NCBI GenBank assembly: GCA_963971405.1
Contig: OZ020490.1
Coordinates: forward strand, 26,003,464-26,067,463
Length of the DNA stretch: 64,000 nt
Direction of reading: 5' to 3'
DNA from: Psococerastis gibbosa
Taxonomy: Eukaryota; Arthropoda; Insecta; Psocodea; Psocidae
The notes below the pieces were generated by a model. That model was given only the letters and a program-made list of their open reading frames with translations. It ran no database searches and was not told where the DNA came from. This document shows, in pieces, positions 57,201 to 64,000 of this stretch. The position numbers and the translations under genes are program-made. How positions within the stretch are numbered: position 1 is the first letter of the stretch; the number at the start of each line of letters is the position of its first letter.

Positions 57201-57972
57201 GTCCGATAACTTGTAAATAAACTAATTTTATATCGGACATCGGATTGTAGGCTACTACGACTCGTTGGAAGTAGCCTATACCAGGGGTTCCTAACCTTTT
57301 TTGTCGGTGGACCACTAAGTTATTTCATGATTTTCCGTGGACCACCACTGTGAAAGGAAAATCGTCAAATTCTAGGACCAAGATCAAGTAGTTTGTGCCT
57401 ACAATAAAATTAGCCTACGTGCTAATATGATTAAATGTTTGGGGCTGATATCGGTTAGATTTTATAGTTCAGTGCCAAGACTTATTACTGTATTTTATTT
57501 CAAATTTCCAATTTAACTCAGCTGTTTTATTTTCTTATTTCTTACTTTGCTCCGTGGACCACCTGATATATATCTGTGGACCACAGTTTGTGAACCCTGG
57601 CCTATACTATAGACTACAACAAAGAGCTACTGTCTTTCTTCCATACAGGCCGTTTTTCCCTACTTTGTTCGTATACGGGTAAATAGTAGTATAGTATATA
57701 CGTAGGATAGTGGAAAGGCCCAAATTTCGCCCAATGGAAAATAAAGCCGATCGTCTTTCCTTCCTTCTAATAGGGCTTTACGGTAGTCGAATTTTCCTTT
57801 TAACCAATTTGTTTGAATTACTCTATCTAGCCAACCTAAAAAAAAATCCCAGTAGCTTGCAGACTAAAAACAATAAAAAAACTTCCATACCTGGAGGAAA
57901 ATTTGTAGGTCTCAAGTTCCAACAGTAATAAACAAAAAGTGTTAACAAAAATATCAGCACAAGTTCCCACAT
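48029..57972 (-). CDS. Cytochrome P450, CYP2 clan (P450-B), complete, 7 exons
   Basis: Microsomal heme mono-oxygenase. Exons: 57891-57972, 54845-55075, 53241-53398, 52105-52335, 49856-50136, 49082-49341, 48029-48210. Total 1425 bp including stop, 474 residues, all junctions in phase. The order is membrane anchor, FPPGPPILP hinge, C-helix WTTQR, I-helix FIAGAES, K-helix EVIR (ExxR), FRPSRF, heme loop NFGLGKRQCPGE. Sequence such as TDGPFW and HLRDFGFGK is typical of insect CYP2-clan families (CYP15, CYP303 and CYP305 types). I cannot assign the family or substrate. It is a tandem paralogue of P450-A. Confidence 0.95.
48370..48450 (+). other. tRNA-like sequence, probably a SINE head
   Basis: ggcccagtagcagtatgatc and gagttcgcgtcccggtcggg have A- and B-box-like spacing in the last P450-B intron. 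It does not fold as a standard tRNA by eye. Low confidence. Confidence 0.3.
49082..49341 (-). CDS. P450-B exon 6: K-helix and PERF region
   Basis: Acceptor GATTTTCAG at 49342, donor GGACTAG|GTAAGC at 49082. Encodes LPKLEAFLNEVIR (ExxR), PRRTTKDVEYAGYTIPKDTF, HWGDPEVFRPSRF and DDWLINFGLG. Confidence 0.96.
49436..49830. repeat. Three-copy tandem repeat, period about 154 bp
   Basis: actc.tgcccccatc starts near 49438, 49591 and 49746. Units share ctcaaactcaataaggtcg and tctttctgttatctttc. It fills the P450-B intron between exons 5 and 6. Non-coding. Confidence 0.88.
49856..50136 (-). CDS. P450-B exon 5: I-helix
   Basis: Acceptor TTTTTCCAG at 50137, donor AACAG|GTGAGA at 49856. Encodes NSIEDHKKDPTDEPRDFIDV, DLFIAGAESIGNTLSF and LYPEIQEEVWREID. 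In AGAES the usual AGxDT/ET threonine is replaced by serine, in both paralogues. Confidence 0.95.
50609..51482 (-). mobile_element. Element Y, full length
   Basis: gaaccggtccgagtttactc to cgtataaattggaaagc, with cagacagacagacagac (GTCT)n at about 51327-51360 and a G-run near 50725-50738. In the P450-B intron between exons 4 and 5. Confidence 0.93.
51734..52023 (-). mobile_element. SINE R2 with 13-bp target duplication
   Basis: (tag)n tail at the left, ggcggccgg at the right. Flanked by acacctgatatta at 51721-51733 and 52024-52036. It sits 80 bp downstream (transcript sense) of exon 4. Confidence 0.93.
52105..52335 (-). CDS. P450-B exon 4
   Basis: Acceptor GTTTCAG at 52336, donor ATCAAG|GTATGT at 52105. 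Encodes NVFNTSAINVLWRLMAGKRY, DDESFKVLLEAL and FRDGGFTNKWVFLRR. 231 bp, same as P450-A. Confidence 0.95.
52500..52745 (-). pseudogene. LINE 3' end, degraded
   Basis: In minus-strand frames it reads AAWQWKTKHWDVWSEIVLD and ends in GAA-type repeats (ttcttcttatttcttc on plus). Stops and frame breaks. Lies in a P450-B intron. Confidence 0.6.
52746..53240. other. P450-B intron, no clear feature
   Basis: Contains short text like ggggcgtccgggccccgggg (53058-53080) reminiscent of the poly-G/C MITEs, but no boundary was found. Confidence 0.4.
53241..53398 (-). CDS. P450-B exon 3: C-helix
   Basis: Acceptor CCCGCAG at 53399, donor ATCCAG|GTAGGT at 53241. Encodes IILTDGPFWTTQRRFTIRHL, RDFGFGKTSTEGVMMEEIDE and FFESLNNKNKIQ. 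WxxxR holds a heme propionate contact. One codon shorter than in P450-A. Confidence 0.95.
53399..54643. other. P450-B intron, AT-rich
   Basis: Includes a T-run at 53865-53880 and tattgtattgtattgtat near 54380. A G-run at 54592-54603 lies next to the MITE. No exon or element recognised. Confidence 0.5.
54644..54834. mobile_element. hAT-like MITE abutting the P450-B exon 2 donor
   Basis: Ends caaggccgtcgtc and ggctatggccttg are imperfect inverted repeats of the family at 59121-59305. Interior is poly-G and poly-C. Flanks ctatttac (left) and ctatatttac (right) look like a target duplication with a 2-bp difference. The right flank is the complement of the splice donor gtaaatatag. Confidence 0.75.
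54845..55075 (-). CDS. P450-B exon 2
   Basis: Acceptor TTTTTTGCAG at 55076, donor AACG|GTAAAT at 54845. Encodes GPPILPLVGSVPFLG, ENAREKYGPIIGAKLGMRN and DEFQGRPTKIA. The donor lies 11 bp from a hAT-type MITE. Confidence 0.94.
55185..55580 (-). mobile_element. SINE R3
   Basis: (gtt) tail and gcctgctttcagtatttctg at the left, ttggttat at the right; long G-run at 55246-55270. Head-to-head with the R2 copy at 55718. Confidence 0.82.
55718..56009 (+). mobile_element. SINE R2 with 11-bp target duplication
   Basis: Flanked by cattgcctgct at 55707-55717 and 56010-56020. The uninterrupted target occurs at 21650-21665 in a related repeat, which confirms the insertion. Confidence 0.95.
56021..56739. 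other. P450-B intron 1, no clear feature
   Basis: Begins with the repeat that hosts the SINE and continues as AT-rich text with a ttctttctttcttt tract near 56485. No exon found. Confidence 0.5.
56740..57095 (+). pseudogene. LINE 3' end with GAA tail
   Basis: Reads NVPNAEVLRRMYTEAKLL, KKWKLTYFGHVL and RRRTSWLKN, then TAG and frame breaks. Ends gaagaagaagaag. Intronic in P450-B, antisense. Confidence 0.8.
57282..57599. mobile_element. hAT-type MITE with 8-bp target duplication
   Basis: Ends caggggttcctaacc and gtgaaccctg. Duplication gcctatac at 57274-57281 and 57600-57607. Inner ggtggaccac / gtggaccacc motifs. A second copy is at 60777-61082. Confidence 0.95.
57891..57972 (-). CDS. P450-B exon 1: membrane anchor
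   Basis: The ATG at 57972 starts MWELVLIFLLTLFVYYCWN, an ER signal-anchor helix, then LRPTNFPPG. Donor CCAG|GTATGG at 57891 joins exon 2 to give FPPGPP, the conserved proline hinge. Only 82 bp; found by searching for the missing anchor. Confidence 0.92.
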
Positions 57973-58339
57973 TTTACAGCGGTATTTCTACAATACTCGG
58001 ATGAAAGTCCTTGGTGACTTACGCCTGTGGCGTGTGAAGTGCGACTGAGACTTGGTAGCATAGATTAGGCTTACGGCATTTACAATGCTGTACGCAATAG
58101 CAATAGGCAGGCGTGCGCGTGTGGGAGATGCTGGAGTTACCTAAAATGGTCCAGCCAGACCGAGTTGGGTATTCGTATTCCATGTATCCAACTATCCAAG
58201 TCATCAAAACTTGTTAATTTGGCTATTCGGATTTGTCGGCTTGGGTCGAGTTTCAAGTGCTGGTAAATGGACCATGTGTTTGGTGGCTGCAGTTCTGTGG
58301 AATATTTCCCAAGTTTTGAAAACGTTGGATAAAAATTAA

Positions 58340-58735
58340 TAAAAGCTTCTTCATCTTCTTCTCCTTCTTCTCCTTCGTCTTCTTATTCTTCTTCATCTTC
58401 TTCGTCTTCATCATCTCCTTCGTCTTCTTCTTCTTCGTCTTCTTATTCTTATTCTTCTTCTTCGTCTTCTTCTTCTTCGTCGTCTTATTCTTCATCATCT
58501 CCTTCGTCTTCTTCTTCTTCTTCTTTTAACGCCTCTTCTATCGAAGATTTGCGATCATTTTGGACCTTGAAGACTGCTGCTCTGACAAGGGAAGTCGTGC
58601 TCTTGCCAAACCACTGCCTTATAGGTTTTTGAACCAGGATATCCCTCTTCTGCCGGGAGCCCATAGATTTCCAAATATTTTGTAAACAAAGTAATTTACA
58701 AATTTCTCGTGCCACGGCCGCGAAGATATAAACAT
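58340..58735 (-). pseudogene. LINE 3' end with expanded GAA tail
   Basis: 58530-58715 encodes (minus) GSRQKRDILVQKPIRQWFGK and SIEEALKEEEEE, related to the fragment at 56740-57095. The adjoining 58345-58540 is about 190 bp of cttctt.ttctcc repeats, best explained as an expanded retroposon tail. Between P450-A and P450-B. Confidence 0.8.
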
Positions 58736-59120
58736 TGTCTTATGTAAAATTCATACAGGATCCAAGTTTTCGTAAATAATTTGCATATTTGCACCTGGAA
58801 TATTATAGGTATGCTACTCTAGATTCTAGAATAATACGATACAGTACATTAAAAAATTGTATGATTCGTAATTTTTAATTTTTTAATTAGCTTGTATTTT
58901 GGAAAACCATTTTCTTGTCATTGCGGCTGTGTGCCAATGAATTAATTAATTTAATAAAAAAACAGCTGATTATAAATATTTTGACGAAAACTTATACCAG
59001 TCCCATATATAAGCCCCCCCCCTCCCCTACAAAATCTAGAAATGTTAGATGAAATAGACGAATGCATTGAGTTGTAATGCAAAATTTTCCAGATATATAA
59101 CTTAATTAGTAGCCAACAAT
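58736..59120. other. Intergenic between the P450 genes, no feature recognised
   Basis: AT-rich with a C-run at 59014-59024. Confidence 0.5.
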
Positions 59121-59305
59121 CAAGGCCGTAGCCAGGGGGGTTCATGGAGGTCCAACCCCCCCCCCCCCCCCCCCGCCCATATGAAGTGACTTGACACTAG
59201 AGAGAATCGGATTTTGGGAGGAAAAATGAAAACTACTATGTAGTATGAAATGAAATTTCGGAAACCCCCCCTCCCCCCCGAAATAAAATCCTAGCTACGG
59301 CCTTG
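59121..59305. mobile_element. hAT-like MITE, 185 bp
   Basis: Ends caaggccgtagc and gctacggccttg are perfect 12-bp inverted repeats. Flanks ccaacaat and ccaataat differ at one of eight positions. A C-run at 59156-59174 lies inside. Confidence 0.88.
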
Positions 59306-59649
59306 CCAATAATGAACGGTAAGCGGTTTGATTGGTAGAATTATATCTCGTCCTCTCTCAGTCCGCCCACGGCAAGAAGTAGATAGAGGCGATCTGATCT
59401 GCTTACTCGCACCGCTCCTTTCTTTGTAAATACAGTAAAATATCATCCCAAATTTGTGGGTGAAGGTTGCCTCTATTCTAGCAAGACCGTAGCCTGAAAC
59501 TTTTTTCGGGGGGGGGTCCATCTGATGTCACTGGAGGTAATTTATTTAAAACTCCATTCTATCTAGTGTACGCTGGAAATATTTCGGGGAGGAGGGGTCC
59601 GGGCCCCCTGGACCCCCCTATGGCTAGAGAGTCTTGCATTCAAGTGCCC

Positions 59650-59831
59650 CTAAGACCGCCGTGTCAGTTGAACTTCGAAAGGCTCCGGGGTTGTAGTGAA
59701 GCCGGCCATAGCCTTGGTAGATGGTGTTGGAGCCCCAACTGGTAAACTGTACTTGAATTCTTGAATTAGTCGTACAAGAAACAGGAATATAATGTTCCTG
59801 GATAGCGCCTCTGCGGGGCACTGACGTTTGC
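59650..59831 (-). CDS. P450-A exon 7: heme loop and C-terminus
   Basis: Acceptor TTTATTTCAG at 59832. Encodes KRQCPAEALSRN, FLVRLIQEFKYSLPVGAP and PEPFEVQLTRRS, stop TAG at 59650-59652. No minisatellite follows. Confidence 0.95.
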
Positions 59832-62800
59832 CTGAAATAAAAATACAATTGATGTGTATCATATACCCAACTATAAAAAAAAATAGCCCCGAGGTATGAT
59901 TTTTGTGAACGTACATGCCGAATTTCACCCAAATCCACCGAGTAGTTTGCCCGGAAATCGACGCTCAGACAGACAGAGCGACAGACATTTCGTAAAACCC
60001 ACTTTTTTGGGTTCCTGGGACCTCAAAACGTGTAAATCCGTTGAAATCTCGGAATCGAAAATTTGGACCATCTTCCCTTATACTACGGTACGTATAAATT
60101 GGAAAGCAAAAAAGGTTTTAAATAAAACATAATGGTAAAGTCCATACGATACAATACAAATATTAGAGTCCGAATCGACCGTGTCACAATTACAAATAAT
60201 TAATTGCAAGTAAAAATATAAAATATAATAAATAGCCACCCGAGAGGGTTTTGTACGAAAAAAAGGAGGAGGCACTTAAGAGGACATGCTAGGCTACGTA
60301 GAAAAGGAGCACCCCAAAATTTGTTGTTTTTATTGACCTTTTATTTAATTAACAAACCAAGTCATTAAAGATTTGGCTCATGGAAGTTGTAGAAGACTAC
60401 TTCGTGCATCATGTAATGGGAAATATTAAATATTTGGTACCTTAGTTCTTCCATAAATACCAGAACAGACAGGACTAAATTTTCGCGTATTCTGTGATTT
60501 TTGGAAGAACTACAAAACCGAAAAGAATAAATACCCGATTATATGATGCACGAAGTAGTCTTCTACAACTTACATGAGCCAAATTTTTAATAACTTGCTG
60601 AGTTAATTAAATAAAAAATGAAAAGTATTTAATTTTGGGGTGCCAATTTTCTACGTAGCATGTCCTCTTAAACTGTCCAGTTTCTGGGATGAGCATGACT
60701 CCAGTTTCTGGGGTCAACTCATCTAATCTATACAGTCACGCGTCAATTAGTCTGCTCTTTATTTATGCTCTAAAACAGGGGTTCCAAAACTGTGGTCCAC
60801 AGGCATATCAGGTGGTCCACGGAGCAAAGTATGAAATAAGAAAAGAAAACAGCTGAGTTATTGGAAATTAGAAGTAAAATACAGTAAGTCTTGGCACTGA
60901 AAACTATAAAATCTAACCGATAACATTTAATCAAATATTAGCTCTTAAGCTAATTGTTGGCACAAACTACTTCTTGATCTTGGTCCTAGAATTTGACGAT
61001 TTTCCTGCCACAGCCATTATGGTCCACGGAAAATCATAAAATAATCTAGTGGTCCACGGACAAAAACGGTTGGGAACCCCTGCTCTAAAACAAGTCGTAT
61101 GTAACTGTCCTTTTTTTAACTTTTTTTTACTGGTAGCTTATTGTACAACCGGTGTGCAAGTATCGGATAGGAATCCCTCGACTTCAAATTAGAGCGTAAT
61201 TAATTAATGTACAATAGATTAACCAAATTTGGGGGGGGGGCAGCTTGAATCCGCCCATGGGAGTCTGGCAAAACAGCACCTGACAGACGATCCCGCGCAA
61301 AAAAGGTGCAGACCTCGCTAATCCATCGGACATTCCATTTTTGAATCTTGTCAACAAATTACGTACAATTCGATATATCTCCAATGGGTTTGTTTATAAT
61401 ATGGTGACCATTCGCCCTGGTTTTACTAGGGAACTCCTGGTTAACGCCCTGGTTTTTAATAAACGTAAAGTTTACGTTTAGAGTCAAGTTTAAGAGAGTC
61501 AAAACTTGGCTAAAAATTGCCCATTTGGACTTGAATATTTAAAAAAAAATTCTCGGGGGTATATACGTTGTACGGTGTTTCGCTCCACAAACGCCCTGGT
61601 TTTCACAATTATTCTAGGCTAGTGAACTTGAATTCTTGTCATAAACCTTAGCTTTAGTTTATAACCATGTTAGCGTTAGCAATTTCGAGGTCATAACTTT
61701 AGTCTGCAACCGATCAAATTGCTTACCTAGTCCAAAATTTATGAGCCAATCATCTTTAACGAATTTCCCCTGGTTGTCCAAAAACCTTGAAGGCCTAAAG
61801 ACCTCGGGGTCACCCCAGTGCTCTTTGTCTTGGAACACGGACCAGAGACTCATGACAACAAATGTATCCTTTGGTATGGTGTAGCCGGCGTACTCCACGT
61901 CTTTAGTGGCTCTCCTTGGTATTGGTGCTGGGGCAATTGTGTTAATTCTGATGACTTCGGACAGAAATGCTTCGAGTTTTGGTAAACTGTAAACCATCAA
62001 AAATTATCAGTAGGCTATAATAAATTACTGTTCTACAACCTTCCTTTCTCTCTCTCTCTCGCTATTACAAACAGTAAAAAATATATGTTCGCACCAACAT
62101 GACCTCGTTTATCTTTATCTATAAATTTATTTGTATTATTCTCACTCGCGTCTTCCCCCATACCATCAGCAATAATAACAATAAAGGGAGTAAGCCCGCT
62201 CACCTTTTTTCGTCAGATAGCTGCGGTTTCCTTCCACACAAATTTGAATCAATTTCCCGCCAAATGTCTTCTTGAATTTCCGGATGCAAAACCAAGTAGA
62301 GAAGCATGAAACTGAGAGTGTTGCCAATGGACTCAGCACCGGCAATGAACAAATCGATACAGACGGATAACAAGCTTAATTCGGTAAAATTAGGATCCTT
62401 GGCACGCTCGATCTCACGTAGATATACATCGATGAAATCTCTAGGCTCATCGGCAGGATCCTTTTTGTGATCTTCTATGGAGTTCTAAAAATATGAAGTT
62501 AATGCTAATTTTATTGTTAGCCGTCGAGTTTTGATTCCTTTTCTAGAAAGATATTATTGGGAGAGAAAGAGGAAGAAAGCAATAAAAATAGTTTCAAATG
62601 TGGGCTTTTCTAAGTTATTTTGAAAATTATGACTTACAGGAAAACTGCTACATTTTCTGATTTGTTCTACTGATGATGTCTTATAGACTTTCCTATTGTT
62701 TTTCTGATATTATTTTTTATTATCGTTATTATCAACTTCTTCCCCATCTGACAGAGTTAAATTAAATGCCTCATTTATAGCAGTTCCTTGTTGTACATAT

Positions 62801-63909
62801 CCTCAGGAAAATCTTTGAAGAGCATACCTTGATGAAGTTGATCAAAGTTTCTTCACACCCAATCTTTTCGGGGATATTCAGTAGAGATCTGAAGAATCGT
62901 CGAAGGAACACCCATTTATTGGTGAATCCGCCATCCCTAAACGTGTCGTACAGGGCTTCCAGAAGAACTTTGAAGGATTCGTCGTCATGCCGGTACCTTT
63001 TGCCCGCCATTAACCTCCAGAGGACGTTTATAGCAGAGGTGTTGAATAAGTTGGTTGTCTGAAAGTGAAATAAGAAACCCCGATTGAACAATATTGTAAT
63101 ACGGTCGATCCCATATTTAGGTCAATAACAACACTGAAATCCTTAATCGAAATGGGTCGTCTTTATTACGTTTTATTAAATTTTGTTAAATATACGATTG
63201 AATTATTGAGTTGACTACTTCGCCACTGCGGTAAGAAATCGTTGTGGGCATTGGGTAGATTTCTTTATTGCTTTCAGTTATTTACATCTAGTTCTCGTTT
63301 TTGTCTTGAATCAAAGCTGCACATGGAAAACATATTCTTCCTACATTTTCTGGCCATGCTTCGGAGGGCATGTAAAGGGGTCTCGGGCCTTCCTAGTTGA
63401 GTGTAAGAGGGGGCTTTATAGCCCTAACTCCGCTAGGTTGGCTTAGTAATAAATAAATAAAATAAATATTGACATTTTTTGTTCTATTACACTAAGCCAA
63501 CCTAGCGGAGTTAGGGCTATAAAGCCATCTCTTACACTCAACTAGTAAGGCCCGGGACCGCCTGCTTTACATGCCCTCCGAAGCAGGAAGTAGGAAGTGT
63601 AGGACTCGAACCAACAACCTTTCGGGTGAAAGTCAGAGTCCGTACCTCAACTCTACATGTCCTGACGTAATAGAACAAAAAGTCCTCATTTATTTATTTA
63701 TATTCTTCATTACCGTCTTATTGTCTCTAGAGTCTAGCCTATACCAACCTGGACTTTATTTTTGTTGTTCAACGATTGCTCAAAGAATTCGTCTATTTCT
63801 TCCATCATCACACCCTCTGTCGACGTTTTCCCGAATCCGAAGTCCCGTAAATGTCTGATTGTGAACCGCCTCTGGGTCGTCCAAAATGGGCCGTCGGTCA
63901 GGAGAATTC
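59650..63909 (-). CDS. Cytochrome P450, CYP2 clan (P450-A), exons 3-7, 5' end off the right edge
   Basis: Tandem paralogue of P450-B. Exons: 63749-63909, 62828-63058, 62204-62484, 61727-61986, 59650-59831. Phases match and lengths equal P450-B except exon 3, one codon longer. Motifs: WTTQR, FIAGAES, EVIR, FRPSRF, NFGLGKRQCPAE. In exon 6 only 11 of 87 residues differ from P450-B. The anchor and exon 2 should lie beyond 64000. CPAE (Ala for the common Gly) occurs in other P450s and need not impair function. Same head-to-tail orientation, with 1.7 kb between the genes. Confidence 0.95.
59869..60109 (-). mobile_element. Element Y, 3' fragment
   Basis: From tagccccgaggtatgatttt through cagacagacagagcgacag to cgtataaattggaaagc. 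Starts 38 bp from the P450-A exon 7 acceptor side. Confidence 0.9.
60280..60667. mobile_element. Foldback element flanked by TTAA
   Basis: gaggacatgctaggctacgt at the left and acgtagcatgtcctc at the right form long inverted arms, including caccccaaaattt / aattttggggtg. Flanked by TTAA at 60276-60279 and 60668-60671, as for piggyBac-type elements, though the ends are not the usual CCC. A diverged relative is at about 14015-14320. Confidence 0.8.
60777..61082. mobile_element. hAT-type MITE with 8-bp target duplication
   Basis: Ends caggggttcc and ggaacccctg; duplication ctctaaaa at 60769-60776 and 61083-61090. Inverted relative of the copy at 57282-57599. In the last P450-A intron. Confidence 0.95.
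61091..61726. other. P450-A intron, no feature recognised
   Basis: AT-rich with a G-run at 61230-61239 and a repeated aaacgccctggttttc motif near 61430-61600. No exon. Confidence 0.5.
61727..61986 (-). CDS. P450-A exon 6
   Basis: Acceptor GTTTACAG at 61987, donor GGACTAG|GTAAGC at 61727. Encodes LPKLEAFLSEVIR, PRRATKDVEYAGYTIPKDTF and VFRPSRFLDNQGKFVKDDWL. Confidence 0.96.
62204..62484 (-). CDS. P450-A exon 5: I-helix
   Basis: Acceptor TTTTTAG at 62485, donor AAAAAG|GTGAGC at 62204. Encodes NSIEDHKKDPADEPRDFIDV, DLFIAGAESIGNTLSFMLLY and EIQEDIWREIDSN. 281 bp, as in P450-B. Confidence 0.95.
62828..63058 (-). CDS. P450-A exon 4
   Basis: Acceptor CACTTTCAG at 63059, donor ATCAAG|GTATGC at 62828. 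Encodes TTNLFNTSAINVLWRLMAGK and GGFTNKWVFLRRFFRSLLN. Confidence 0.95.
63339..63452 (+). mobile_element. tRNA-Glu-like SINE, headless
   Basis: ctacattttctggccatgct to ggcttagtaat. The tRNA-like head is missing. Inverted relative to the neighbouring copy. Confidence 0.85.
63471..63668 (-). mobile_element. tRNA-Glu-like SINE
   Basis: Full-length copy about 20 bp from the headless one. The pair could fold back. Located in the P450-A intron between exons 3 and 4. Confidence 0.88.
63749..63909 (-). CDS. P450-A exon 3
   Basis: Acceptor GTCACACAG at 63910, donor GTCCAG|GTTGGT at 63749. Encodes ILLTDGPFWTTQRRFTIRHL and DEFFEQSLNNKNKVQ. Confidence 0.94.
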
Positions 63910-64000
63910 CTGTGTGACAATTGAATTGATTATTCCCCTCTGAAGTTTTGATATTTGTTTTTGATACAAGTTGAAGTGTTAGCCTAAACGCATATAAATT

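Noticed and set aside
57710..57928. 72-codon plus-strand open frame
   Set aside because: Overlaps the antisense of the P450-B anchor exon and has no independent support.

Overview
This is a window of a repeat-rich, AT-rich animal nuclear genome with small exons, long introns and GT/AG splice sites. The gene families (a tolloid-type astacin protease, CYP2-clan P450s with insect-like sequence, a BEL/Pao retrotransposon, tRNA-derived SINEs, LINE 3' ends with GAA tails) point to an arthropod, probably an insect. The order cannot be fixed from the sequence. There is no prokaryotic signal.

Three host genes are visible, all on the minus strand. (1) 200-27474: a tolloid/tolkin/BMP1-like metalloprotease. 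Fifteen coding exons with consistent phases give signal peptide, a long charged prodomain, astacin catalytic domain, CUB1, CUB2, EGF1, CUB3, EGF2 and CUB4; CUB5 should lie beyond the left edge. Several exons were found only by translating between splice sites. (2) 48029-57972: a complete seven-exon microsomal P450 (P450-B), including a short membrane-anchor exon. (3) 59650-63909: a tandem paralogue (P450-A), exons 3-7, with exons 1-2 beyond the right edge. The two P450s lie head-to-tail and keep the same exon structure.

Almost everything else is mobile or repetitive. The tolloid introns hold a 21-unit satellite of exactly 144 bp (3583-6640), a 5'-truncated LINE with a 10-bp target duplication (7789-8435), copies of an 0.8-kb element here called Y, foldback MITEs, a hAT MITE and SINEs. 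The 20 kb between tolloid and P450-B contains a four-level transposon nest (34995-40808: element Z, interrupted by Y, interrupted by an internally deleted BEL element whose 5' LTR is interrupted by another Y), a GC-rich 170-bp tandem array (about 43985-44600), and a 1.87-kb block nearly identical to 10011-11880. The P450 introns hold SINEs and MITEs with intact target duplications, including a hAT-type MITE immediately inside a splice donor.

The extracellular protease and the P450s have no evident functional link. I found no clearly new multi-gene system. The most unusual items are the nested transposons, a minisatellite apparently amplified from the last codons of P450-B, the MITE-duplicated splice donor, the near-identical block, and the 170-bp array. 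Element names Y, Z, D, R2 and R3 are local labels used only here.
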